Positions 20,871-33,283 of a DNA stretch of 64,000 bases are shown in pieces (positions within the stretch are counted from its first letter, which is position 1; every line of letters starts with the position of its first letter). The DNA lies in contig JASANE010000706.1 of NCBI GenBank assembly GCA_030248225.1, positions 62,001 through 126,000 on the forward strand. Direction: 5' to 3'. The position numbers were made by a program, and so were the translations under genes. The DNA comes from Trileptium ribeirensis. Its lineage: Eukaryota; Nematoda; Enoplea; Enoplida; Thoracostomopsidae. Below the pieces are notes generated by a model, which was given only the letters and a program-made list of their open reading frames with translations, was not told the DNA's origin and did no database searches.

Positions 20871-23202
20871 ATCATCTCCTAATTTATACTAGTAACTCGT
20901 GGTTTCATTTTTAAGTTATTTTGTTTAATTTTGTTTTGTTTAGTCGATTTGCTTTGAACACAGGCTGTGTTTGATGGATATGCCATTCTAAAATCTCTTG
21001 GAACGTGAACCAATTGAAACCTTTAAAACCTCGTCGACCCTAAACTAATCGAAGGCTAATGACAACACATCTACTATTTGTGCTAGTCTTTAGATAACCA
21101 AACTATCGTATGCAGCCTACTGGAAAACCAGTATAGAAAATTCTTGGTGATCTATAAGCAATGCATAACTCAACAACTGGAGATAGAATATATTCTGGAA
21201 ATCGGGTTAATCTAAATCCATTGGAAGCCCATGAAAATGCATTAAATATACACACTGGATACTAGATTACCAAACCATTGTATTCAGCCTTAAGAAATAC
21301 CTATATATTGCCCTGCACGCGATACATAATCAGCCAAATGAAAACGCACTACATTTCAGAAATCGATTTTATCAACCCAAAAACCCTTGAAACCCCAAGA
21401 AAAGGTAAAATATAGTCAAGTTGAACCCTAGATAGCAAAACCATCGTATCCGGCGTGCTTGATAACCTAATAAGTAAGTATGATTGTAAGGTAAAACAAG
21501 TAATAACACGACCAAATTTGAAAAATCGCTATTTTTTGATAAGGGTCGATGAACCATATTCGAGCCCACAGCGAGCTACGAAGTAGTCCCATAAAAAAAG
21601 TTGTGGTCAGCAAAATTGTGGATCTCGATAAGCTTATTTTGCGCGGTGGTCCCATTTTTCAATCCACTGCCTGTATCACGAGATATGAGCTGCGAAATAC
21701 TGATAGCCAGATTTGGCAAAGAACCCTTAAAAACCTGTTTTTGACATTTAGACCAGGTCGCCAGAGAGATCATCGTCGTGACTTTTGAAAGCTATCGAAC
21801 AAAAAATACTGTCGAAATCTGTTCATCCGAAAACTAGATTTGGATGACAGCGATGAACAAAAACAAATTTTCACGATTTTCCCCTTTAGCGCACTCAGTG
21901 AAAACACGACTGGCTTTTCTCGCTCTTTTTCAATCATATTTTTACGTCAACCTAACTTACGGCTTTCATTATTTCTTCACGTTCGACTCGACCAATATCT
22001 GAGAATCGCATAAAACCCAACACTGGGGTTCTTTTTAACGCAAAAATGGAAACAAAAATTATAATTAAATGCCACTGCTACTACAAGTGTAATTAAATGG
22101 ATTATATCATGTTTTTCAGACATTTTAACGTAAATAACACTAGCTAAGATTATGCTGCGAAGTAATTTCAATTCAGGAAATCGAAAAGTGGTGCCATGCA
22201 CGGATACCTGCCCATTATTAGCCGTCTAGATCTGATGGTACTTTGAAAACATATTACTAAAAATGCAAGCCTAGATAATCTTTAATAATTATTATATACT
22301 AATTGGAAATTTGTTGTTGATTTCCAGCTGATTCTGTTTAATATCAGTGAATTATTAATAGCAAGTGTTCACAATGGCAGATATTTCCCTGTACTTTAAC
22401 GTTAGGCTTTGTTGAATTATATGGGCTTTTTCGAATCTACCTCCCTTATTCCTGGGGGAGACGTCATCCACGCACATGCCCCACTTTTTGTGGGCGATTA
22501 GTTTAGACACATCTCAATTTGTGGGGGGGTAGATTCCAAGTTTTGATGGGGCTTGGTTGAACCGGTAGCTGTTTCTCAACCGATCCCTTAAAACTTGGTG
22601 TCAGACTACCTTCCACAATATGATAGGGGTCCGAGCTACCACTACTTCCCACACAACTTGGGGACCTGTGCATGAAGACCCCAGCCCGGAATTGGGGGGG
22701 TAAGGGTAGAGCCAAATACCACTCGTGCAATCCAACACGGGTCAACATTTTAGGGCGCATAGAAGTGTCATAATCCTGCATTGTGCACTCTTGTTAACAG
22801 TATTACAGCGTTACTACCAATTGTTATCTTCTGGTGACATTTGTTTGAAGGATTTCTGTGCTTTTAGCAGTTTTTTAAAACTATTATATTTTCTTGCACT
22901 TTTATGCAATGTTCTCATCAATCGAAAAAATATCGATATCCCACTACATTTCACTTGCGAGGCATCGTTTCTTTTGAAGGAAGCATTTCTAATTAATATC
23001 AGTAATATATTTCATATAAATTCTGCATCTTTTAATAATTTAACACTTTAACAGACATACTTCTTAAATAGATAATTAACATTTTGAGTTTGGTGGATAG
23101 ATAAAGCTGAAATGTGTAGCAGGTAGTAACCTCAACTGCGCAAGAAACTGTCTCCGTGTTGTTATAAGACGCAAATATATCGCCAAAACCACTTTCAAGA
23201 CC
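20871..23202. other. Intergenic, unidentified mildly GC-richer blocks
   Basis: No gene is supported. 21540-21780 and 22440-22740 are less AT-rich than their surroundings. The second contains G- and C-runs and ends in a CCAACACGGGT segment like the MITE near 18.2 kb, so both may be old element bodies. Confidence 0.4.
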
Positions 23203-24290
23203 GGTTATTTATAATTGAGCATTATTTTTACAGAATTTATGCATACTTTTTAATATATATTTAGGCCCTGAAGGGCCACCTTTCAAATATCTATATGGTG
23301 GGCCACCATTTTCATGGCCATTTGTACCCAGATTTTATTTTGACAGAATCTATGAATATTTTTAATATAAACGCAAGGCGGGAAGTGCCACCACTCAAAT
23401 CTCAATTCTATGGCTACCGCTCTCATGACCGGTTATTTATAACTTCATTGCATATCGGACAATAAAATAGGAAAAAACATTTGCATGTTTGAATGAGCCC
23501 GGGCTACGTATTGAAATGCCCTGCCTTTGCTGTTATAGAGTATTGCATATTCTACGAGGAAATTATTGTTTTAATCATGACCGGTTATTTATAACTTCAT
23601 TGCATATCGGACAATAAAATAAGAAAAAAACATTTGCATGTTTGAGTGAGCCCGGGCTACGTACTGAAATGCACTGCCTTTGCTGTTATAGAGTATTGCA
23701 ATAAAATTGGAAAAAACATTTACATGTTTGAATGAGCCCGAGCTACGTACTGAAATGCACTGCCTTTGCTGTTATAGAGTATTGCAATAAAATTGGAAAA
23801 AACATTTGCATGTTTGAATGAGCCCGGGCTACGTACTGAAATGCCCTGCCTTTGCTGTTATAGAGTATTGCATATTTTACGAGGAAATTAATGTTTTAAT
23901 CATGACCGGTTATTTATAACTTCATTGCATATCGGACAATAAAATAAGAAAAAAACATTTGCATGTTTGAGTGAGCCCGGGCTACGTACTGAAATGCACT
24001 GCCTTTGCTGTTATAGAGTATTGCAATAAAATAGGAAAAAACATTTGCATGTTTGAATGAGCCCGAGCTACGTACTGAAATGCCCTGCGTTTGCTGTTAT
24101 AGAGTATTGCATATTTTACGAGGAAATTAATGTTTTAATCATGACCGGTTATTTATAACTTCATTGCATATCGGACAGTAAAATACGAAAAAAACATTTG
24201 CATGTTTGAATGAGCCCGAGCTACGTACTGAAATGCCCTGCCTTTGCTGTTATAGAGTATTGCATATTCTACGAGGAAATTAATGTTTCA
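23203..24290. repeat. Composite nested tandem array
   Basis: Blocks beginning CATGACCGGTTATTTATAAC occur at 23424, 23576, 23901 and 24140. Within them a shorter unit of about 86 bp (ATAAAATTGG to TAGAGTATTG; for example 23701 and 23787) is itself repeated. Upstream, 23203-23423 holds two diverged relatives also starting at CCGGTTATTTAT. The pattern is a higher-order repeat made by unequal exchange. Confidence 0.9.
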
Positions 24291-24907
24291 ATTCATGTAT
24301 GTTTATAGTAATTCTTACTGCTACAGATATTAGTAATAACAAAAAACAAATCCAACTTTATGAAAAACAACCAATCCATGACATATGCTTTCATTTTTCT
24401 AGTTTAAACAATAAGGATTTGTAATATTATTTAATAAAATTGAATTAATATTAAATGACAAACGTTGATGGGTACAGATGGCCAACATAATAGTAAGACG
24501 TTTCTGAGCTGTCAGCCACAATAAATTACCAATTTTTCGATGGAATCGTGTTCTTGTAACGACGTAATTTTGTTTAACAGCGCTGACGTACAAATCTGAG
24601 AAGTGAATCCTTTGGCCAGTTTTTGGTAAGCGCTGAGTGTTGCTCAATTGCGTGTCGCAATTTACTAGCCGCTACTCGCTGCATATGTTTGGTAGCAATA
24701 AACATTTACTGCATCCGGATATAGAACTAAATAAACGCCAATCGCACCACATTATCAATTACACTTACTAGGAACTTGGTTACTTTGAAATATCTGCTAG
24801 GTAACACAAGTGTTACACACGACATAATTATCACCGAATCGTATCAAGATTTTAGGAAATTTCATGCAACTTTAGAGATGGACAGTTTTTTGCTACATTC
24901 ATTTCTG
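24291..24907. other. Intergenic, nothing recognised
   Basis: AT-rich, with no repeat or coding signal that I can support. Confidence 0.6.
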
Positions 24908-25301
24908 TATATTTGACGAAGTAGAGGGAAATAATTTTTAACTGTATTCAGATTATTACTGTTGGGTTTGTTTACCGTTGGTAGTAGTAGACATGAGTTC
25001 GTGAAAATGTCGGTTTAAATCCTGTAATTCTTGAACTCAAAGATGAACATGTTCGGATGCCATGTTAATGTTTGATCCAAAGCTTGGCGTCACTAAGAAT
25101 TATATATATTTGACGAAGTAGAGCGAAATAATTTTTAACTGTATTCGGATTATTACTGTTGGGTTTGTATACCGTTGGTAGTAGTAGACATAAGTTCGTG
25201 AAAATGTAGGTTTAACTCCTGTAATTCTTGAACTCAAAGATAAACATGTTCGGATGCCATGTTAATGTTTGATGCAAAGGTTGGCGTCACTAGGAATTAT
25301 A
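24908..25301. repeat. Two-copy 197-bp tandem duplication
   Basis: Copies at 24908-25104 and 25105-25301 both start TATATTTGACGAAGTAGAG and differ at a few positions. Confidence 0.92.
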
Positions 25302-25466
25302 TATATATATGAATGGTTTTGCCTTAAATAAGACATCATAAAATGTTTAAAGTCAAACATCAGAATTAGTTCTTTCGGTAAAAATTAACTTAATGGAGTA
25401 CATAACTGTTGTTTGAAAATGTACGTCATATACTATTTAATTCGGGAAATTTTGTTGCAACTCATA

Positions 25467-25862
25467 TAATTCCGAAAGCAATCATTGGATATGTCAAATT
25501 TCTTACCTATGTTTAATTCTAAATGTCTCCAAATACGGTTATTTGCAAGTATCTATGCCTATTTGAGAACAGGTGTCAATCAGCTCTATGTTTTTGGCTA
25601 ATTCCGAAAGCAATCATTGGATATGTCAAATTTTTTACCTATGTTTAATTCTAAATGTCTCCAAATACGGTTATTTGCAAGTATCTATGCCTATTTGAGA
25701 ACAGGTGTCAATCAGCTCTATGTTTTTGGCTAATTCCGAAAGCAATCATTGGATATGTCAAATTTCTTACCTATGTTTAATTCTAAATGTCTCCAAATAC
25801 GGTTATTTGCAAGTATCTATGCCTATTTGAGAACAGGTGTCAATCAGCTCTATGTTTTTGGC
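25467..25862. repeat. Three-copy 132-bp tandem array
   Basis: Units start at 25467, 25599 and 25731 (TAATTCCGAAAGCAATCATT) and are almost identical, so the expansion is recent. Confidence 0.95.
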
Positions 25863-26317
25863 TTACAACAGCCCGTATTTTGCTGTTGCCGTAATAAATT
25901 TAGCACAAATATTTTTGCAGTGCATGTGATGTTAGGTAATGTGTGCTTTTAGAAGTAATATCGAGCATAGAAGTGATGGCACGTGGTAACGCATCCTGAC
26001 AACTGTAAATTTATTAGCGCGAGACTCCTCTCGTTAGTACAGGTTATGACATGTTAAAGACTAATTCCATTTTCCGAAAATGCTTTTTAGTTACACAATA
26101 CAGCATGACTTCATATGTCGTGTTCCTTCTTTGAAAGAATGAATACAATTAACATGCATTTTTAGCGTAATATCTCATCATATTTGCAGTATGCACTTTG
26201 ACCGTGTTAACTAATAATATATTCCACGTTTATCGCAGTTAATTTAATATTTCACGATAAACAAATAACCTACATATTATGCACATAACTCTTCGCACGA
26301 GTCCTGCGGAGACAGTC

Positions 26318-26433
26318 TTATTTATACATTCGTGGTAACACCAAAAATGTTAGTCGTTTTCAACCGATTTGGTGGTAATCGCTGTTATACAACAGTTATA
26401 ATGTGTACATCGAGAAATCCTTTAAAATTAGTG
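26318..26433. repeat. Isolated copy of the 133-bp repeat found at 27214
   Basis: The stretch from TCGTGGTAACACCAAAAATG to ATGTGTACATCGAGAAATCC matches the tandem units at 27214-27570. About 780 bp separates it from that array. Confidence 0.85.
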
Positions 26434-26478
26434 AAGCTCGCTTGCGAGCCAGAATTCGAGTGGTGAGAACAATCCCTC

Positions 26479-26800
26479 GAAGCAGAAGTGTGAAAAATAT
26501 TTGCCACACAATAGTTTTGACACTCGCAATGAGCTTGTCGGCCCAGAAAACCCCATATCCGACACTAAAACCAACAATAAACACACATTCTAGTGCTTTT
26601 CCTACGACTTCTCACCCAAAATTACGAAAACGTCATTTTTTATGCCAAGTATGAACCAGAAGTGTAAAAAAACATTTGCCCAACAATATTTTTAACACTT
26701 GCAATGAGTTTATCTGCCAAAGAAAACCCCATATAAGACACTAAAAGCAACAAAAACACACATTTAGGTGTATTTCCCACGACTTTTCACCAAATATGAA
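26479..26800. repeat. Diverged two-copy repeat, about 175 bp
   Basis: AGAAGTGTGAAAAATATTTG at about 26484 and its relative at about 26660, each followed by AAACCCCATAT and CACGACTTCTCACC-like blocks, form a direct repeat. It lies between copies of the 133-bp repeat. Confidence 0.75.
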
Positions 26801-27213
26801 ATTTGGCGCCAACTATAAGCTTATAGACTCCAGATTGGGAAGCAGTTGAAAAACTTGTTATATATCATTGGAAAGCCCTGGTAAAGCTACATGGAATAGG
26901 CCTATTAGTGTGCGTATAACCTGTTTACTTATTGAGAAGAGTCACAAAAATTGGAGGGTTTCCCCGAAAAATGGGCCAAAATTACGTTATTTTGCCCCAT
27001 AACTTTTCCCACGGTAAAAATTCCCTAGGGGGCTCCATCACTACACCTATATCGACCATTGCGGTTTGAATGAGCTATAGTGCATCAAAATCCGCCCAAC
27101 CCTTATCGAGATCCAGGGCGACAGACACACAGACAGGACCTCCTCAACCCCCCTCCACAGCCAAAATTGAAAATTCTCGTTCCACTCGAATTCAACTATT
27201 TGTGTAAAGTGAG
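26801..27213. other. Unidentified repeat-like sequence
   Basis: No gene is supported. CCAGGGCGACAGACACACAG at 27113 echoes the CAGACACACAGACGCACAG-type run on the minus strand near 40290, suggesting shared repeat ancestry. Confidence 0.35.
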
Positions 27214-27570
27214 GCATCTTCATTATGCATCCGTGGTAACACCAAAAATTTTAGTCGGTTTCAACCGATTTGGTGGTAATCGCTCTTATGCAACCGTTAT
27301 AATGTGTACATCGAGGAATCCTTTAAAACTATTTGGGTATAGTGAGGCATCTTCATTATACATCCGTGGTAACACCAAAAATTTTAGTCGTGTTCAACCG
27401 ATTTGGGGGTAATCGCTGTTATACAACAGTTACAATGTGTATATTAAGAAATCCTTTAAAACCATTTGTGTATAGTTAGGCATCATCATTATACATCCGT
27501 TGTAACACCAAAAATTTTAGTAGTTTTCAAGCGATTACGTGATAATCGCTGTTATACAACAGCTTTAATT
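27214..27570. repeat. Three-copy 133-bp tandem array
   Basis: Units begin at 27214, 27347 and 27480 (GCATCTTCATTATACATCCG) and contain GTGGTAACACCAAAAATTTT. The last is partial. A fourth copy sits at 26318. Confidence 0.92.
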
Positions 27571-27990
27571 TAGGGATGTAACAACAGAAACACACTATTT
27601 GATCATCGTATGTGTATGTGCGACAAAAGTATTTTATAAAAAAATAAATTTGTTACATAATACATAGACATATTATGTTCAAATATTGAATTGCTGTTAT
27701 GAGGCGTTGTTGTTATCGGCGTACATCTTACATTCATAAGGTCGTGTCTTTGATTGATTCTTTGTCGCGTAGACTTCTTGGAAAGAGACTAAACCCACTA
27801 AAACTTGTGAAATGGGTAGAAGTTTGTTCGAAATGTAAACAAAGATTCCGGCGCGGAGGCTGTATCTTTCATAATTTCTATTTAAGAAAGTTTTCAATCC
27901 CTCTTCAATCTACAATTGAACTATAATTTTAGTGATTTATTTAGGGTTTTCAAAATAAATTTCGTATTTTACTTAAATTTAAAATATAAA

Positions 27991-28554
27991 ATGTTCGAAA
28001 CAAAAATTATTTCAACGGCATTTATGGGTTTTTGTCAATCGCCACCGCGTTTCACGCTTCTACTAGCTATTATCGCTATCTTTGCGATGAGCAGCGGCGT
28101 TGTTGAATCGAGTATTGCAATCGGACGTCAAGGTAAAGTTGAAATTGAAAAAGATAACGCTGGTAAAGATGCTCAAATTGATATATTTCGTCCGGGTAAG
28201 CGTGGGGGCGCAATGTCACGGTCGCGGTCAACGGGAAAGGCCCCGATTTTATTGTATCGTGTTGTCGATTCACGTACTGACAACGAAGAGGACATAGAAC
28301 CAGAACCGATTCAACTAGAGCTGTCGCCAACTGCCTTGGTTTTAAAAGCTATTGCGTTGCCGTCAAGCGCTGAACGTAAGTGGTTTTTGCTGTTTGAGCC
28401 AGCAGGTTTGGTTTTCATAAGTCGTGGGCCGGCCAAGACTATGGCCAAACGTTTCACAAAGACGGACAGCAGAGGAAACACCATTATTTACGCTATCGCT
28501 ATGTCTTATAATCTTTTTTATGCCTTGACAATCTATGCGTGTATCGAAGATTAA
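27991..28554 (+). CDS. Putative secreted protein with SIAIGRQGK motif (paralogue 1)
   Basis: This is a single-exon ORF of 187 aa. I chose the ATG at 27991 (A at -3) because it places a hydrophobic signal peptide (about residues 20-38, FTLLLAIIAIFAMSSGVV) near the N-terminus; an in-frame ATG at 27916 would add 25 residues. SIAIGRQGK (residues 41-49) follows at or just after the predicted cleavage site. The mature part is charged, with a basic RPGKRGGAMSRSRS stretch (about 71-84), an acidic stretch (NEEDIEPEP), and a hydrophobic Tyr/Ala/Ile-rich end. A polyadenylation signal AATAAA lies at 28591-28596. I recognise no domain. The motif is shared with 43594-44047. Secretion is inferred; function is unknown. 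Confidence 0.7.
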   Translation: MFETKIISTAFMGFCQSPPRFTLLLAIIAIFAMSSGVVESSIAIGRQGKVEIEKDNAGKDAQIDIFRPGKRGGAMSRSRSTGKAPILLYRVVDSRTDNEEDIEPEPIQLELSPTALVLKAIALPSSAERKWFLLFEPAGLVFISRGPAKTMAKRFTKTDSRGNTIIYAIAMSYNLFYALTIYACIED

Positions 28555-28590
28555 AAATAATTAGCAAGGGCGATTGTTGTAGCATTATTA

Positions 28591-28596
28591 AATAAA
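28591..28596 (+). terminator. Polyadenylation signal AATAAA
   Basis: The canonical hexamer lies 37 bp after the stop of the 187-aa secreted-protein ORF, supporting it as a transcribed gene. Confidence 0.55.
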
Positions 28597-29160
28597 GCTC
28601 GTTGATCGTTGATCGTTATAAGCGTTTTCAATAAACGTCATAGATAATTATGGATATGGCCATAATTTGAGTCATTAAACAATCCGTTTAGTTTTTGTGT
28701 TTGGAGAAGCGCGACTCGCCATATTTCAGCCACACAAGAAGAAAAATAATGAAACTCATGATAGCTGTAATTAATCCACCACAGACGCCATGTATACTGA
28801 GGATGTTTTTTGGTGACAACCTCTTCGGAAATTTGTCATCCGCTTTTGTTTTGAGTTGAAATTTTTACTTTTAACCGTATACTGATGTGTCAAATTTTTG
28901 TAGGCAAAGCATTACGTACGTCGCTATACTTAATATCATTAATATATGGTTCGCTCAGGTTAAATTGCTAAGTTATGTGAATATCATAGCTGTCTAATCG
29001 AAATATTTTCTTTTGAATAATCTGTCGAATATAAAAACCACCATTATTAATTGTTGTAATGACATAAATTATTGCTGCACATATAATTACCATAGATGAC
29101 TGTGCAGTAAGTTTGCAGAAGAAGTGTATATTGGGACAAGAAATCATAGGATTCCAAAGT
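28597..29160. other. Intergenic, nothing recognised
   Basis: A short duplication CGTTGATCGTTGATCGTT lies at 28602. No coding signal is seen. Confidence 0.6.
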
Positions 29161-29765
29161 TTACCCGTTCTCGCCTAAGTGGATAGATGATTACAGCACG
29201 GGTGGGTGGTGTGCGAAAGTGGGTGGGATTAGGCCAAAAACCGTATTTTTTCCGGTCCGCCCAATTTTTTTTAAGAATTTTCCTTGTTTTGTCTTAAAAT
29301 CTTTAAAATTTCTCTACAATTGTTAAAATTTTCTGCGCGCCTTTGGCGTTGGGTTTCGGGGTGCGTTGCTTCGTGGGCGGAGGGTGTGACTACAATATAG
29401 CTTAAGAGGTTCGACCCTTACGGGGTAATTCACTTAAATTGCCTATGGACAAATATGCCATAACTTGTTAATTTCTAGGTTAAAAATTGTTTCAAATTAT
29501 TGGACCTTGGCCAAATTATTTTAGTTAACTTGCCAAACGGGGTGGACTTATCGGTAGATGCGTACGCTTAGAATCAAGACGCATCAGTGTTGTTGTGGGA
29601 GTTATATGGTTTCGGCGCGGGGGATGGGGTAAATCAAAGGGTAAATTTTTAAACTCATAATTTTCACCAATTTTGCTAAAATTTTACCCAATTGTTGCCA
29701 ATTCCCTCATTTTGTTGATAAATCCCCAATTCTTGCCAATTTGTGTCAATTTTCCCTAAATTTAT
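29161..29765 (-). repeat. Two diverged copies of a GC-head/A-tail repeat
   Basis: T-rich strings of the TTTTGCTAAAATTTT type (29270-29335 and 29640-29760) flank GC-rich blocks (29335-29390 and 29600-29632). On the minus strand each reads as a run of AAAATTGG/CAAAA-like words. Similar structures occur on the plus strand near 59500 and 62500, so I treat them as one dispersed family. Confidence 0.45.
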
Positions 29766-30568
29766 GCTAGTTTCTTTCGTCGTGACAGGATAAAACTATA
29801 TACTTTGTTGCCAAATTGCGTACAAATAATCGTTACAGGAGCACAATGCATAGTTCTCTTGATCGAACATGAGTCTAAATACTGATTAACCCTTCCGATC
29901 TTAAACTTATGTGTGTTTTGTACGATGTTGAAAAAACGTTCGCGCCGAAATTGCACCTGGATCGTTTAGCTCCGGACGTCGTACACCTGCGCCGATTTTA
30001 AAAGCAGTTGTTTTCTTAAGGAACGTTCCAAGGCAGACCAGTGAAAAACAGCCTACGCGCAAACGCATGCCGCCCTGTAACATCGGTTAACAAATCGGTT
30101 AACAATGTATGCTGTGCTAAATGTGTCATTTTTATACGCCGAATAGTTGATAGTTATATAGGCCGTATGTTACAGAAATATAGAGTTTTTGGGTGTGATA
30201 GTTAATGAAAATCTGATTTTATAAGTGCTAAAATATACATTTTTGTATCAGTGTACATGAAGCAGTAAACTGATATGAAATATTTCTTTTATCAGTAAAG
30301 TCAGTTATTCTTTCGATTAAATAATAAGCAGACATTTGCGTTTCGACAGACCAAACAAGGCTGACTGTCTAAACTCATACAATTTTTTCTCTAAATTTTA
30401 CTCAGTTGCTATATGCAACTCATCTGTCGATAGTCGGTATTTCTAGTTTACTTTTTTAAAACCAAGACGTGTTCATTTTAGCTGCTCAAGGATAATCGTT
30501 TGGTTGATAGCACACAAAACGAAAGATTAATTGTAATTGCAAAATTTGAAACTTTTGAGTTTGATATT
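29766..30568. other. Intergenic, nothing recognised
   Basis: No gene or repeat can be supported beyond short AT runs. Confidence 0.55.
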
Positions 30569-30955
30569 GTGGGGCGTTAACGTTATAAAGGACCCCCAAA
30601 CAAAAGTTTTGTCCCCCTATGGTCTAGACCACACCATGCAGTGGTATACGGTATATACCCACACTATGTAATGCAAAAGATGGTGTATGAGACACCATTA
30701 ACGTAGCTATAGTGTCATAATCTACCTATTGTATTTTTACTGACGGTGTCAAGGACACCATACACAAACCCATTATATAATGGGTGTAAATAACAGCATG
30801 GTGTAGCTAACACCATATAAAATTTATGGTGTCGTCTACACCATACTATTATCGACAGTACACTGCCTATGTATACTATCTGAAAATATCATCAGAAACA
30901 CCATGGTATCAAAGACACCATATAATTGATGGTGGAAGAGACACTCAGGGTGGAT
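30569..30955. mobile_element. Hairpin-rich MITE-like element, left end only
   Basis: The left end GTGGGGCGTTAACGTTATAA, then GGACCCCC, matches the termini of the element at 44121-44623. The interior is a run of short hairpins pairing GGTGT with ACACC (about 30700-30935, for example GGTGTCAAGGACACC and GGTGTAGCTAACACC). I cannot find a right terminus, so the copy is truncated or decayed. Confidence 0.6.
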
Positions 30956-33054
30956 AAAGCTTTCACATGGGGTCTTTTATTACGTAAACGATGCATACCG
31001 CAGGCAAATTTTATAGTTTTGTACTCAGTCAAAGCTTATACTTTTGATACGAATTCAAAGTATTTGTCCAAAATAAATGTATTATATTATCCTACACAAA
31101 TGGCCCAAATGTATATAACGTATATTTTGAAGCGTTACGCTATCGATATTTGTCATGTATTCTACCTTTTCGAGTACGTTGTTGTGCTTAAGCTTTGTGA
31201 GGTTTCCTAGAGAACCGACCAACAGTGCGCAAGTGTCATACTGGCTAACGCATCTGGATTGTACGCAAAGCATCCAGGTCAGTTCATCGGCGCGCCAAAA
31301 GTTTGTGCAACTTTGTCCGAAATACACATTACTTCACTTAAAAAGGATTAAAACCTTGAATGTTTAATATTAGAACTTATGTCTTGCCAAGCTGTCATCC
31401 TAACATTGGTTTTAAAATCATCTTCTGGTGTGAACATGTGTCATTTTGTATATAGTTAGTTTCAGTTCCGTGTATATTTTGCTATTTAGCAAAACAGTCT
31501 TTAAACTGCACAATACTGATGTGCAACTTTAATCACCGTTTGATGTATTCAAGAGGTGATTAATATAACTATTAATAATATATGAGCCTATTTTAAAAAT
31601 TTGACACCTATATTTAGCGAATAATTTTAAAACCATGAAATCCATAGCTGCGCAGGTGTATACGCCTGATCGCTTAAAGAAACAAACATGGATTGGGTAA
31701 TTTTAGGAAAATGCGAAAATTCTAATACTATGCAGTAAGAGAAAGTCTTGCAGATTAATCAGCTATATCATTTATCGGACACGACAGGTCCAAGTCAAAA
31801 TACCTAGATCTTAGTCAAGTTTACAGTTGTTCTTGAACGCATAAACAAAATTATTTTTGCAAAAACTATAGCTTGAGAACCGGTTTGTGGCGGTGGCTAA
31901 CTTTTCCATCGCCACGCGTTTAAGCTTCAGTGTGTTAAAAATGTAAGTATATGCAGCAGCAGAAGGGATGGAGTAACTCTGCTTTGTGACTCCAATAAAC
32001 TCAGGTTTATTCTTTTGGAATTATTCAAACCTTATAACAGGAAAACCTATATATCAAATACGTGAAACATCTGTTGACTTACGAAATGTATTTTACTAGG
32101 GAATTGCTATATGGTATCAGCAGCCCAAAATTTTCATCTGATCACCCTTTGGTTTCTTAACATTAGGGACCTGCTTTGGTCACACGGGTATATAAATAGT
32201 CGAACAACTAACTAGAAGTGTGCTTTAACTATAAATGTATTCGTCTTTGCATTATTAATCGCTATTATTTATTTTACAGGTTCCTCAGGCTATCGCAAAC
32301 AAGCATCGCGTTTAAACAACCCGGAACTTATGGAAGAATATTACCGATAGTTAACAATCAACAGTCTTCCAAGGAATCGTGTTTTCAAACTAGAGCTAAA
32401 CTATTTTAGGTTATCAATTATTATTACGTTCAATAGATTTATATTCTGAGTTGAAGTATTCCAAATGATGACAGTTTCATAATTGCGAGCTTCAGTTGAG
32501 CTTAATAGCGTTGTGGAAAAACCCAAATAATATTCAAACTATAAAGAGCAATCCATTCTTTATGTGATGTTTAATGTGTTCACGCTGCATATTGCACAAC
32601 TGTAGGCAGTGAGCGAGGTGTATGCCGTACTGTTCTTAGCAGGTTAGGTCAGAAAATTGAGTCCTAAACTTCAGCATTTACAAACTTAAACTGTAGATGA
32701 GCTCTATGCATGGAGTTTTCCACCTCCGAACCAATCCACTGCTGTATGTGATATATTTTGAAACATATAACACAACGTCCTTTAGGAATATGTTTGCAAT
32801 TTAACCTATCGCTTTGTTCAACATTGGTGAATATTCGCAAAGTGGCACTGGTATTCTTTAAAAATAAATTATATTTGTCTCTATAACATTCTTACAGAGT
32901 AAAAACCTGTATATTAATTCTAGAGTTATACCATATCTCGTCCTTATTCGTTAAAGAAGTAAATTGAATGTGATTAAAATCTTGCAAGATACTTTTTTCT
33001 ATGGTTTGCTCAACGTCAAAATAAACTTTCTGAACAACATTTTGTACACTAATA
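30956..33054. other. Intergenic, nothing recognised
   Basis: Small frames at 30926-31210 and 32218-32409 lack motifs, signal peptides or duplicate copies. No gene is called. Confidence 0.55.
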
Positions 33055-33062
33055 CAAAAAAC

Positions 33063-33275
33063 GGTCCATATTAACTTTAGGTGCCGGACGTTATAACGTT
33101 AGAAAAAAGAATACCTTAGAGTGGGGGTTCGGGAGCAGCAGCCCCCGACTTAGGTTTAGGCTTAGTTTAAGTCTAATATAAGGACATTAGCTTAGGCTAC
33201 GACTAAGGCTTGGATTAGTATATCGAGAATGGCATGGCATGCATTATACTTCGGCCCCTAAAGTTAACGTGGACC
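33063..33275. mobile_element. 213-bp MITE, Merlin-like, copy 1
   Basis: The terminal inverted repeats are GGTCCATATTAACTTTAGG and the complement of GGTCCACGTTAACTTTAGG. They are flanked by an 8-bp target duplication, CAAAAAAC (33055-33062) and CAAAGAAC (33276-33283). The interior has repeated TTAGGCTTAG words. A second copy lies at 41186-41392. The 8-bp duplication with GG-starting termini fits Merlin best; hAT or P are alternatives. Confidence 0.8.
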
Positions 33276-33283
33276 CAAAGAAC

